Of a DNA stretch of 64,000 nucleotides, positions 1-9,541 are shown piece by piece. A model generated the notes under the pieces. That model searched no databases. It worked only from the letters and a program-made list of their open reading frames with translations, and was not told where the DNA came from. Within the stretch, counting starts at the first letter, position 1, and every line of letters starts with the position of its first letter. The stretch is from positions 124,001 through 188,000 of the forward strand of contig CAVZPD010000015.1 in assembly GCA_963777045.1 (NCBI GenBank), read 5' to 3'. The translations under genes were made by a program, and so were the position numbers. This DNA comes from JAPSGM01 sp963777045. Its GTDB lineage: Bacteria > Chloroflexota > Limnocylindria > QHBO01.

Positions 1-883
1 ACAGCCCGTCGCCCATGCTCCATCCGAGGCGGCGCGGCTCCGCCAGCAGCAGCAGCAGCGGGTGGTCCAGCGGGAGATTGCGGCCGCGCACCGTGGCGAC
101 GAGATCGATCTCGAAGAGGTAGCGCCAGAGCTCGCGGGTCGCGACCGGGGTCGCCGCGATGGCCTCGTTCACCTCCAGCACGTACTTCGGCCCGCGCCCG
201 TCCCACTCCGGATAGAGGCGATAGCGCGCGTAGCCGTCCGCGGTGCCGTCGGTCTCGTGGAGGACGTAGCTGGCGGGGCTGCCACCGTCGCGGGCGTGCT
301 CCGGGTCGTGGAAGAACTCGGCCCGCCACCAGGCGTCGGGCCGATCGAACCCGCCGGCGCGCATCGGCCGCACGCGCTCGAAGATCGGCGGAAAGGTGCG
401 GGCGGCCTCTGCGGCGTCGACGAGCCGCAGGCTGCCCGTCGGCTCGGCCTGGTCCCGGAAGGCGGCGCGGGCGCGCTCCATCTCGAAGCGTGCCGACAGC
501 GTCGCCATGCCGTAGCCGAAGCGCTGGTAGATCGCGCCCTCGGATGCCCAGAGGCCGGCGAGCGGCTCATGGCGCCGGTGGATCGCGTCCAGCTGCTGGC
601 GCATCATCTCGCGCAGCACGCCGCGGCGCCGATGCGTGGGGTGGACGGCCACCATGGTCACCCCGGCCATGGGCAGCTCGCCGCCCGGCACGGTGACCTG
701 CATGCTGAAAATGCCGGCGGTCCCGACCAGGCGCTCGCCGTCGTACGCGCCGATGGCGCGGTCGAGCTCAATGAGCGGCTCGAAGACGTTGAAGTCCTCT
801 TCCCGTGGCGTGAAGGCGAAGGGGACCTCCACGCCCTCGAAGAATGTCCGCGCGTCACCCTCGTACGGCCGGACGTCGATCAC
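1..883 (-). CDS. Eis-like GNAT N-acetyltransferase (3' end beyond left edge)
   Basis: Reading the minus strand from a GTG at 883 gives 294 codons with no stop before the left edge, so the C-terminus is missing. The N-terminal GNAT domain shows the acetyl-CoA segment VAVHPTHRRRGVLREMM (about residues 77-93), followed by EGAIYQRFGYG, which is typical of the Eis / predicted acetyltransferase family (usual length about 400 aa). Eis enzymes acetylate amines on small molecules, including aminoglycosides, but the substrate here cannot be read. The GTG start is supported by a CATAAT box 6 nt upstream and an in-frame stop further upstream. It is divergent from the DUF2236 gene. Confidence 0.8.
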   Translation of the reverse strand, partial: MIDVRPYEGDARTFFEGVEVPFAFTPREEDFNVFEPLIELDRAIGAYDGERLVGTAGIFSMQVTVPGGELPMAGVTMVAVHPTHRRRGVLREMMRQQLDAIHRRHEPLAGLWASEGAIYQRFGYGMATLSARFEMERARAAFRDQAEPTGSLRLVDAAEAARTFPPIFERVRPMRAGGFDRPDAWWRAEFFHDPEHARDGGSPASYVLHETDGTADGYARYRLYPEWDGRGPKYVLEVNEAIAATPVATRELWRYLFEIDLVATVRGRNLPLDHPLLLLLAEPRRLGWSMGDGL

Positions 884-889
884 CGCAGC

Positions 890-895
890 ATTATG
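890..895 (-). promoter_or_regulatory. -10 box (CATAAT) for a leaderless acetyltransferase mRNA
   Basis: On the minus strand CATAAT (5 of 6 matches to TATAAT) lies 6 nt before the GTG at 883 and no Shine-Dalgarno sequence is visible. That is the spacing expected if transcription starts at the start codon. Confidence 0.45.
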
Positions 896-926
896 CAGGT
901 CACCGGGCGCCGGCCAGATGCTGCGC

Positions 927-932
927 TAGCAT
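927..932 (+). promoter_or_regulatory. -10 box (TAGCAT) for the DUF2236 gene
   Basis: TAGCAT ends 6 nt before the ATG at 939 and no Shine-Dalgarno is present. The same box and spacing recur upstream of many starts in this window. Confidence 0.5.
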
Positions 933-938
933 CGGTCC

Positions 939-1772
939 ATGGTTGAGGCAGGTGGAGTCCCCAACGGCGATCCGGGACTCTTCGGTCCCGGCAGCATGTC
1001 GTGGCGCATCGATCGCGAGGCGTTGGTGCTTGCGGGCGGCACCTGCGCCCTGCTGATGCAGCTGGCACACCCCTCCGTCGCCGCCGGTGTGGCGCAGCAC
1101 TCCGACTTCCGAGCCGATCCGTTCGCTCGCCTGCGGCGGACGCTCACTGCCAGCTACGCCATCGTCTTCGGCACGACCCGCCGAGCAGAGGGATCTCTGG
1201 CCCGCATGAACGCCATCCATGCGGCCGTCCGAGGCGCCGTGCCGGAGACGGGCGCCGGCTACCACGCGCTCGAACCCGACCTGCTGCTGTGGGTCCACGC
1301 CACCCTGGTGGACACCGCCATCCGCCTCTACCACCGCTACGTGGCGCCGCTTCGCCCGGAGGAGGCGCAGGCGTACTACGCGGAGTCGCGCCTCATCGCC
1401 ATGCGCCTCGGGACCCCGCCACGCGCAGTACCCGAGACGCTCGACGAGCTCCGCTCGTGGATGGCGCGCCTCATCGCCGAGGGGACCGTCGGGGTATCCC
1501 CGACGGCGCGTTCGCTGGCGCCGTCGGTGCTCTATCCCACCCGTGTGCCACCACGCTTCGTCTGGGACGCGGCACACCTCATCTCGGTCTCCGTGATGCC
1601 GCCGCCCATCCGCCGCGGTTATGGCATCAGCTGGTCCGCGTCGCGCAGCCGCGCCATGGATCGCGTGGCCTTCGCCTCGCGGAGGCTCCTGCCCCTGCTG
1701 CCCGGCTTCCTGCGCGAGATGCCCCAGGCGCGCTCCGCCGAACGGCGGCTGGTGCTCCGAGGCAGTCCGTGA
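939..1772 (+). CDS. Oxygenase MpaB family protein (DUF2236)
   Basis: The 277-aa product carries the DUF2236 signature near its N-terminus: a Gly-rich start, then HPSVAAGVAQHSDFRADP (about residues 47-64) and RLRRT, followed by the WVHATLVDT segment with a conserved His. The family includes fungal MpaB and bacterial latex-clearing protein Lcp, which are heme oxygenases that cleave hydrocarbon double bonds. The His residues in these two motifs are the likely heme ligands by analogy. No signal peptide is seen, so it is probably cytoplasmic. It is monocistronic. The 79-nt gap to ctaAB contains a separate start with its own ribosome site. The physiological substrate is unknown. Confidence 0.82.
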   Translation: MVEAGGVPNGDPGLFGPGSMSWRIDREALVLAGGTCALLMQLAHPSVAAGVAQHSDFRADPFARLRRTLTASYAIVFGTTRRAEGSLARMNAIHAAVRGAVPETGAGYHALEPDLLLWVHATLVDTAIRLYHRYVAPLRPEEAQAYYAESRLIAMRLGTPPRAVPETLDELRSWMARLIAEGTVGVSPTARSLAPSVLYPTRVPPRFVWDAAHLISVSVMPPPIRRGYGISWSASRSRAMDRVAFASRRLLPLLPGFLREMPQARSAERRLVLRGSP

Positions 1773-1851
1773 CGCGGTCCAGCGGCCTCGGTATCATGCC
1801 CCTGCCCGCTGCGCAGCCCGACGCATTGCGCCCCGTGCCCGGAGGATCCTG

Positions 1852-3693
<1,842 letters not shown>

Positions 3694-3834
3694 GCGCGCC
3701 TGCTCCGCCGCGCGGCTCGCCGCCGCGGGATTTATCACTGGGGCTGGTCATCCAGCGAACGGAGGCCGATGCCAGCGCCCAGATATCCCTTCACCCGCTG
3801 GTTCATCAGTGGGGCTGATAACGCGGCGGCAACG

Positions 3835-3850
3835 CGGCGCCGGGGCGCCG
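3835..3850. terminator. GC-rich inverted repeat between convergent ctaAB and ctaG
   Basis: CGGCGCC and GGCGCCG form a 7-bp inverted repeat separated by two bases, in the gap between two convergent genes. No T-run follows, so a bidirectional terminator is inferred from position and symmetry only. Confidence 0.35.
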
Positions 3851-3862
3851 TCGATCGAGCGG

Positions 3863-4828
3863 CTAGCGCGCCTGCGCCTCGAGGCGCTGCCGTTCCTCGG
3901 CGTCGAGCCGGGCATCCAGTCGAGCCGTGCGGCGATCCTCCTGGCGCACCCAGGCTGCCACCACCAGCCCCATCGCCACCAGGAACATCATGTCGCCGCC
4001 CACCCACATCAGGACTCCGCCCAGGTTCTGGTCGGCGAGGGGCGTCGGCCCCCAGTCGCGGACGTTCGTCAGGTAGTGGGGGTAGAGGACCGTGCTCGCG
4101 CTCATGATCGCAACGCCCAGGAACGAGTTCTGCGGCATGGCCAGGAAGAGGTAGAAGAGGCGCGCCGGGTGCGGCAGCCGCCAGCGTGACGGATCGGCCC
4201 CCACGACCGGCCACCAGAAGAGGAGCGCGGCACCCAGGAAGCTCGCGTGCTGGAGGTAGTGCAGCGCCTCGTTCTCGAGCGCCTGGTCGTAGAGCGAGCT
4301 GAAGTGCCAGCCCCAGTTCACCGCCGCGAAGGCGAGCCAGCCGAGCAGCGGGAACGAGATGACCGTCACCACCGGGCTGTGGAGTACCCGCAGCAGTCCG
4401 CGCCGGACCGATGGTGACGACGCGCGCAGCGCGACGGTCGCCGGCGCACCCAGCAGCAGGAGCGGTGCCGCCACGAGCATGAGCAGCATGTGCTGCACCA
4501 TGTGGTCACTGAACAGGACGCCGTCGTAGGCCTCGATGGGGGAGCTGAGCGCCAGCAGGATCGCGCCGAGGCCGCCCAGGAAGCTCGCCGTCCGCCAGGA
4601 CGGGTGCGGGAGCCGGCTGCGCAGCGAGATGCGGCGGGTCGCCCAGACGTAGGCGCCGGACGAGAGCAGCACCCCGAGCAGCGGCAGCGGATCAGCCGAC
4701 CACATCAGCAGGACCCGGGGGAAGGTGGGCGCATCGACCGCGTCGCCGTGGGCCAGGGCAACCGTGGGGAGCGCCAACCCGGCGAGCGCGGTTGCGGCGG
4801 CGAGCAGGGCTCTTGACCGGAATCTCAC
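3863..4828 (-). CDS. ctaG: Cytochrome c oxidase assembly protein CtaG (caa3_CtaG family)
   Basis: The 321-aa protein has a signal sequence ending at ALAHGD and seven or so membrane spans, with the family's conserved His/Met-rich segments (DHMVQHMLLM, NWGWHFSSLYD, HYLQHASFLG, MPQNSFLGV). CtaG of this type helps insert copper into the oxidase. GTG 4828 is preferred to an upstream in-frame GTG at 4864 because it begins directly at a compact signal peptide and has GGGAG about 11 nt upstream. It is convergent with ctaAB and divergent from coxB, sharing the intergenic promoter region at 4900-4906. The C-terminal 25 residues are charged and probably cytoplasmic. Confidence 0.85.
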   Translation of the reverse strand: MRFRSRALLAAATALAGLALPTVALAHGDAVDAPTFPRVLLMWSADPLPLLGVLLSSGAYVWATRRISLRSRLPHPSWRTASFLGGLGAILLALSSPIEAYDGVLFSDHMVQHMLLMLVAAPLLLLGAPATVALRASSPSVRRGLLRVLHSPVVTVISFPLLGWLAFAAVNWGWHFSSLYDQALENEALHYLQHASFLGAALLFWWPVVGADPSRWRLPHPARLFYLFLAMPQNSFLGVAIMSASTVLYPHYLTNVRDWGPTPLADQNLGGVLMWVGGDMMFLVAMGLVVAAWVRQEDRRTARLDARLDAEERQRLEAQAR

Positions 4829-4899
4829 CCGGCCATTCTCTCCCGGATGCCGCCTTCCCGCCACGCAGTCGCCTCTGGCGGCTTTCGCGGCTGCGTGGC

Positions 4900-4906
4900 T
4901 ACAATA
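4900..4906. promoter_or_regulatory. Symmetric -10 element (TACAATA) between ctaG and coxB
   Basis: TACAATA reads as TACAAT on the plus strand and TATTGT on the minus strand, so one element could start transcription towards both coxB and ctaG. No convincing -35 is visible on either side. The coxB leader would be about 105 nt. Confidence 0.4.
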
Positions 4907-5016
4907 GGCGCCGTGCCGCCGTCAGCCCGCCTGCACGTGCGCGCCCCGATACGAGTCGACGCGGGTCCCGAACCGACCCGTCCACACCCGTTACCTGAGG
5001 AGCCCGAGACGAGCTG

Positions 5017-6093
5017 ATGGGAGGAAGTACGGCGTTTTCCCGGTGGCGGCCCGCGCTGCGGGTCGGGCTGCCGCTGCTGCTCATCGCCCTGCTGACCGGT
5101 TGCGGGATGATCCCGCCCGAACCACGGACCGAGGATGCCAAGGACGTCTTCGGCCTCTACCTCGTCGTCTTCGGCATGGGGCTGCTGGTCTTCATCGGCG
5201 TCGAGGCCTTCATCGTCTACGCCATCTTCCGCTACCGGCGCCGCGATGATCGGCTGCCCCAGCAGCTGCACGGGAACAACGTGATCGAGATCGTCTGGAC
5301 TGCCATCCCGACCATCATCGTGCTCGTCCTGTTCGCCGTCTCGATGGTCACCCTCGGCAAGATGGACGCGAAGGCGGCCAATCCCGGCGTCAACATCGAC
5401 GTGACCGGCTTCCAGTGGCAGTGGCAGTTCCACTACCTCGACGGCGACGGCAACCCGGACAACGACTACACCCTCATTGGCAGCCCGGCGTCGCCGCCGG
5501 CCATGGTGGTGCCGGTCGGCGAGGTGATCCATCTCAACCTGACCTCCGCCGACGTCATCCACTCCTTCTACGTGCCGCACTTCCTGATCAAGCGCGACGT
5601 CTTCCCGCTCTCGGGGGAGCAGCAGCCGAACCAGCTGGAGTTCAGCGTCTCCGAGGCGGGGACCTACGCCGGACAGTGCGCCGAGTTCTGCGGCGACCTG
5701 CACGCGCGCATGACCTTCACGGTGGAGGCGCTCGAGCGGGCGGACTATGACGCCTGGCTGGAGAAGGCGAAGGCGGGCGAGACGCCTGCACCGTCGGGTG
5801 AGCAGAGCGGCCCGACGCTCGAGCTGTCGGCCGAGAACATCGCGTACGACACGCACGACCTGAGCGCAGCGGCGGACCAGGGCTTCCAGATCCACTTCGC
5901 CAACCTGGAGGGCGTCGTCCACAACGTGTCGATCTTCGACGCCGACAACAACAAGGTCTTCACCGGTGATCCGATCACCGGTCCCGATGCGGAGATCACG
6001 TACCAGATCCCGGCGCTGCCGGCCGGGCAGTACACCTTCATCTGCGACTATCACCCGGTGCCCGACATGACCGGCACCCTGACCGTCGAGTAG
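5017..6093 (+). CDS. ctaC: Cytochrome c oxidase subunit II with fused C-terminal cupredoxin domain
   Basis: This is a 358-aa lipoprotein: the lipobox LLTG-C29 is followed by two membrane helices (about 45-72 and 90-115) and a periplasmic CuA domain. The CuA ligands are all present: H182, C221, E223, C225, H229 and M232. WQWQFHY (134-140) is the aromatic patch for electron entry. After a linker (about 250-265) comes a second cupredoxin domain with type-1 copper ligands H302, C343, H346 and M351. In caa3 oxidases a cytochrome c domain normally occupies this place, so electrons may enter here through blue copper. The start follows GAGGAG by 13 nt. It is first in an oxidase operon. Confidence 0.93.
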   Translation: MGGSTAFSRWRPALRVGLPLLLIALLTGCGMIPPEPRTEDAKDVFGLYLVVFGMGLLVFIGVEAFIVYAIFRYRRRDDRLPQQLHGNNVIEIVWTAIPTIIVLVLFAVSMVTLGKMDAKAANPGVNIDVTGFQWQWQFHYLDGDGNPDNDYTLIGSPASPPAMVVPVGEVIHLNLTSADVIHSFYVPHFLIKRDVFPLSGEQQPNQLEFSVSEAGTYAGQCAEFCGDLHARMTFTVEALERADYDAWLEKAKAGETPAPSGEQSGPTLELSAENIAYDTHDLSAAADQGFQIHFANLEGVVHNVSIFDADNNKVFTGDPITGPDAEITYQIPALPAGQYTFICDYHPVPDMTGTLTVE

Positions 6094-6103
6094 CGAGGAA
6101 CCG

Positions 6104-7774
6104 ATGGCAACAACCACACTTGCACCCCAGGCCGGGACCACGAATCGATCCTGGGTGCTGGACTGGCTGACCACCGTCGACCACAAGAAGATCGGGATCC
6201 TGTACATCCTCAACAGCTTCCTGTTCTTCTTCGCGGCCGGGATCCTGGCGCTGCTGATCCGGTCGGAGCTGGCGGTGCCGGGACTCCAGTTCCTGGACGA
6301 GGCGACCTACAACCAGGCCTTCACCATGCACGGGACGATCATGATCTTCCTGTTCATCGTGCCGGTCCTGGCCGGCTTTGCGAACTACATCGTGCCGCTC
6401 ATGATCGGCGCGCCGGACATGGCCTTCCCGCGCATCAACGCGCTCTCCTTCTGGCTGCTGCCCCTGGGTGGCCTGCTCATCTTCTCCGGCTACCTCTTCG
6501 GCGGCGCTGCCGCCGAGGGCTGGACCGGCTACGCGCCGCTCTCGAACGCGCGCTACGCGCCGGGCGTCGGGACCGACCTGTGGCTCATCGGCCTGACCCT
6601 GGTGGGCACCGCCTCCATCCTGGGCGCGGTCAACTTCATCGCCACCATCTTCAAGATGCGGGCGCCGGGGATGACGCTCTTCCGGATGCCGATCTTCGTG
6701 TGGACCGTCCTCGTGACGGCCACGCTGATCCTGCTCGCCACACCGGTGCTCACCGCCGGCCTCATCGCACTCTTCATCGACCGCAACTACGGCGGCAGCT
6801 TCTTCGACCCGGCCACCGGTGGCAACCCGATCCTGTGGCAGCACATCTTCTGGTTCTTCGGCCACCCGGAGGTCTACATCGTGATCCTGCCCGCGATGGG
6901 CGTGGTGAGCGAGATCCTGCCGGTCTTCAGCCGCAAGCCACTCTTCGGCTACCGGGCCTTCGTGTACGCCACCATCGGCATCGGCCTGCTCAGCTTCAGC
7001 GTGTGGGCCCACCACATGTTCACCACCGGTCAGGTCTTCCTGCCCTTCTTCGCCTTCATGACCGCGCTGATCGCGATCCCGACCGGGGTGAAGATGTTCA
7101 ACTGGATGGCGACCATGTGGCGAGGGTCGCTGAGCTTCACGACGCCGATGCTCTTCGCCATCGGCTTCATCACGATGTTCCTGATCGGCGGCATCAGCGG
7201 CGTGATGCTGGCCTCGCCGCCGGTCGACTTCCACGTCCAGGACACCTACTTCGTGGTCGCGCACCTGCACTACGTGTTCTTCGGCGGCAGCGTCTTCGGC
7301 GTCTTCGCCGCGACCTACTTCTGGTTCCCGAAGATGACCGGGCGGCGCCTCAATGAGGGCCTTGGCAAGGTCCACTTCTGGATCCACTTCATCGGCTTCA
7401 ACCTCGCCTTCTTCCCGATGCATCCGCTGGGGATCAGCGGCATGCCGCGCCGCATCGCCGACTACTCGCCCGATGCCGGCTTCACCCTCTGGAACATGGT
7501 GTCGACGGTCGGCGCGTTCATGATCGCCATCAGCGTCCTGCCCTTCCTGGTCAACGTGGTCGCCACGCTGATCAACGGCGAGCGGGTCGGTGACGACCCG
7601 TGGGAGGCGAACACCCTGGAGTGGGCTACGAGCTCGCCGCCACCGCCGTACAACTTCGACAAGCTGCCCCCGATCCGGAGCGAGCGTCCCGTCTTCGACC
7701 TGCGGCACCGGCATGACGAGGTGCATGGCATGACGGTGGCAGAGACGCCGAGCGCAGAAGGAGGTGAGGCGTGA
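6104..7774 (+). CDS. ctaD: Cytochrome c oxidase subunit I (A1-type heme-copper oxidase)
   Basis: This is the 556-aa catalytic subunit that reduces O2 at the heme a3-CuB centre and pumps protons. Heme and copper ligands are visible: H76 in TMHG, FFGHPEVY (252-258) with the CuB His and its cross-linked Tyr, WAHHMFT with two more CuB His, and VAHLHYVFFGG with both heme axial His. Glu256 in GHPEV and the IPTGVKMF K-channel motif place it in the A1 class. The C-terminal tail (about 505-556) is soluble and Pro-rich. It starts 10 nt after coxB and overlaps the next start by 4 nt (GTGA). Confidence 0.96.
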   Translation: MATTTLAPQAGTTNRSWVLDWLTTVDHKKIGILYILNSFLFFFAAGILALLIRSELAVPGLQFLDEATYNQAFTMHGTIMIFLFIVPVLAGFANYIVPLMIGAPDMAFPRINALSFWLLPLGGLLIFSGYLFGGAAAEGWTGYAPLSNARYAPGVGTDLWLIGLTLVGTASILGAVNFIATIFKMRAPGMTLFRMPIFVWTVLVTATLILLATPVLTAGLIALFIDRNYGGSFFDPATGGNPILWQHIFWFFGHPEVYIVILPAMGVVSEILPVFSRKPLFGYRAFVYATIGIGLLSFSVWAHHMFTTGQVFLPFFAFMTALIAIPTGVKMFNWMATMWRGSLSFTTPMLFAIGFITMFLIGGISGVMLASPPVDFHVQDTYFVVAHLHYVFFGGSVFGVFAATYFWFPKMTGRRLNEGLGKVHFWIHFIGFNLAFFPMHPLGISGMPRRIADYSPDAGFTLWNMVSTVGAFMIAISVLPFLVNVVATLINGERVGDDPWEANTLEWATSSPPPPYNFDKLPPIRSERPVFDLRHRHDEVHGMTVAETPSAEGGEA

Positions 7775-8379
7775 CCGCCGACGCGCAGACCACGCCGCCA
7801 CTGGTGGAGCCGGCCCGCCGCGAGACCGGCATGCCGACCCCGCTGGTCGGCATGCTCCTCTTCATCGCCAGCGAGGTGATGTTCTTCGGCGGCCTCTTTG
7901 CCGCCTACTTCAACGCGCGGGCCTCGTTCGTCGGCACCTGGGGACCGCCCGAGCCCGCGGAGCCGCTCGAGATCTTCCCCATCGCGCTGCCCATCACGCT
8001 GATCCTGGTCGCCTCCAGCTTCACGATGCAGTTCGCGGTCTGGGCGATCCGCCGCGGCGACCAGCGGTCGATGCGGCTCTGGACCGGCGTGACGCTGCTG
8101 CTGGGGGTCATCTTCCTGATCGGACAGCTGTACGACTACTCCGTCCTGGAGTTCGGCATCTCCGACGGGGTCTTCGGGACCGTCTTCTACACGCTGACCG
8201 GGTTCCACGGCGCGCACGTCTTCGGCGGCGCGATTGGCCTCACCATCCTCTTCGCGCGTGGCATGCAGGGGCAGTTCAGCGCCCGTAACCACGTGGCGGT
8301 GGAGGCGATCAGCATGTACTGGCACTTCGTCGACGTGGTCTGGATCGCCCTCTTCACCACGCTCTACTTCCTGAGGTAG
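7771..8379 (+). CDS. ctaE: Cytochrome c oxidase subunit III
   Basis: The 202-aa protein has five predicted membrane helices and the subunit III hallmarks SEVMFFGGLFAAYF (about 30-43), LTGFHGAHVFGG (about 145-156) and the C-terminal YWHFVDVVWIALF. It is the short five-helix form seen in many bacterial aa3/caa3 oxidases. It stabilises subunit I. Its GTG start overlaps the ctaD stop, implying translational coupling. No catalytic residues are expected in this subunit. Confidence 0.95.
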   Translation: MTADAQTTPPLVEPARRETGMPTPLVGMLLFIASEVMFFGGLFAAYFNARASFVGTWGPPEPAEPLEIFPIALPITLILVASSFTMQFAVWAIRRGDQRSMRLWTGVTLLLGVIFLIGQLYDYSVLEFGISDGVFGTVFYTLTGFHGAHVFGGAIGLTILFARGMQGQFSARNHVAVEAISMYWHFVDVVWIALFTTLYFLR

Positions 8380-8384
8380 GACCG

Positions 8385-8768
8385 ATGCCCAACGACACCA
8401 CCATCGGCTTCCTGATCCTGGGTGTCGGCATCATCGCGGTGCTGGCCCTGGTCTTCGCCGTCACGCTCCGTGGTGGTCGACGGCCCTCCAGCACCGCCGT
8501 CCCGCCCAGGGGCGTCCACCTTCCCGCGCCGAGCCTCCTGCCGGTGGTGATGTCGGTGGGTGCGGCGCTGCTGGCGGCCGGCCTGGCCTTCAAGCCCGAC
8601 GAGCCATGGGACCTCCCGGTGCTCGGGGCCATCTCCGGCGTCATCAACCCGATCATCGGCCCGCTGGGCCTGCTCGTCCTCCTCGCAGGCATCTGGGCCT
8701 GGGTGCGGGCCGCCGGGCATGAGTGGCGGGACCAGGAGCACGGGGCGCACGACGCCGCCGGCCACTGA
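8385..8768 (+). CDS. Small oxidase-linked membrane protein (possible subunit IV)
   Basis: The 127-aa product has about three hydrophobic helices (residues 6-27, 47-67 and 85-107), a Pro/Arg-rich loop between the first two and a His-rich C-terminal tail ending GHDAAGH-like. No family motif is recognised. It begins 5 nt after ctaE and is followed 7 nt later by a thioredoxin-like gene, so it belongs to the oxidase operon. Position, size and topology suggest a subunit IV-like or assembly role, but that is inference from context. Confidence 0.6.
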   Translation: MPNDTTIGFLILGVGIIAVLALVFAVTLRGGRRPSSTAVPPRGVHLPAPSLLPVVMSVGAALLAAGLAFKPDEPWDLPVLGAISGVINPIIGPLGLLVLLAGIWAWVRAAGHEWRDQEHGAHDAAGH

Positions 8769-8775
8769 TCTGCCG

Positions 8776-9339
8776 ATGACCACGGCCGCGAGCCAGCACA
8801 CCGGGCGCTCACTGCCACGCGGCTGGCTGGTGACCGCCGCGGTGCTGCCGCTCATCCTGCTGGCGATCCTGGCCGCTGTCCTGATCAGCCGCGGTGGTGC
8901 GCCGGTCGGCGGCAGCATCGGGTCGAAGGCTCCGTCGTTCCAGCTGGTCGACCTGGATGGCGACCCCGTTCGGTTGGCGGATTTCCGCGGACGGCCGGTC
9001 GTCGTCAACTTCTGGGCGAGCTGGTGTGGCCCATGCGTGGAGGAGTTCCCGCTCCTGCAGCAGGCGGCAGCGGAGCACGCGTCGGATGGGCTGGCGCTGA
9101 TCGGTATCGTGTACCGCGACAACGCCGACGCCGCGCGGAGCTTCATGCAGCAGATGGGCGCCGACTGGCCGACGGCCATGGATCCGGGCGAGACTGTGGC
9201 CGACCAGTTCGGCATCCTGGCCGGACCGCCGGAGACCTTCTTCATCGATGCCGAGGGCACCGTCGTAGCCCGCCAGATCGGTCAGCTCGCTGCCAGGGAC
9301 CTGGAGCGCCACCTGGCCGCGATACTTGTCGAGGAGTGA
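8776..9339 (+). CDS. Membrane-anchored TlpA/ResA-type thiol-disulfide oxidoreductase
   Basis: The 187-aa protein has one N-terminal membrane helix (about 17-38) and an extracytoplasmic thioredoxin fold with active site WCGPC (about 87-91) in the context NFWASWCGPCVEEFP, plus GPPETFFID with the expected cis-Pro region. Proteins of this family reduce the CuA cysteines or apocytochrome c outside the membrane. Located just behind the oxidase subunits, CuA-site maturation is the likeliest job. ATG 8776 is chosen over longer in-frame starts because it follows the previous stop and begins just before the anchor. Confidence 0.8.
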   Translation: MTTAASQHTGRSLPRGWLVTAAVLPLILLAILAAVLISRGGAPVGGSIGSKAPSFQLVDLDGDPVRLADFRGRPVVVNFWASWCGPCVEEFPLLQQAAAEHASDGLALIGIVYRDNADAARSFMQQMGADWPTAMDPGETVADQFGILAGPPETFFIDAEGTVVARQIGQLAARDLERHLAAILVEE

Positions 9340-9343
9340 GCAG

Positions 9344-9538
9344 ATGACCACCGAAAACCTGCCGGCCACGCGCAGTGACGCGCCGGCGCCGGCCCTTCAC
9401 GCCGGGCATGACGACCCACAGCACCAGCAGGTGCAGCAGAACATCGGCGCCGGCTTGCTGCCGCTCGCGCTGATCATCCTGCTGGTCCTCTCGTTCGCCG
9501 CCGCGGCATGGACCTTCCTCGCGGCCCAGCCGGCCTGA
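9344..9538 (+). CDS. One-helix small membrane protein at the end of the oxidase operon
   Basis: The 64-aa product has a polar His/Gln-containing N-terminus (HAGHDDPQHQQVQQN) and one hydrophobic helix (about 38-60). It starts 4 nt after the thioredoxin-like gene with GAGGAG upstream, and ends 3 nt before the ABC ATPase. It is unrecognised. Single-helix proteins often accompany oxidase complexes, and the His-rich segment could bind metal, but neither point can be shown here. Confidence 0.5.
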   Translation: MTTENLPATRSDAPAPALHAGHDDPQHQQVQQNIGAGLLPLALIILLVLSFAAAAWTFLAAQPA

Positions 9539-9541
9539 CGC

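Noticed and set aside
62..946. 294-aa plus-strand open frame opposite the acetyltransferase
   Set aside because: Its protein has no motif and is an Arg/Ala/Gly/Val-rich shadow, while the minus-strand frame shows clear GNAT motifs.
3730..3823. Imperfect direct repeat (ATCA-S-TGGGGCTG-type, about 17 bp) after ctaAB
   Set aside because: Only two imperfect copies 72 bp apart in a GC-rich gap, which could be chance.
4825..6213. 462-aa minus-strand open frame across coxB
   Set aside because: It is antisense to a gene with full CuA ligands, and its composition (His/Arg/Asp/Val-rich, no motif) is typical of a high-GC shadow.
6038..7801. 587-aa minus-strand open frame across ctaD
   Set aside because: It mirrors a strongly conserved membrane protein and reads as a low-complexity charged shadow.
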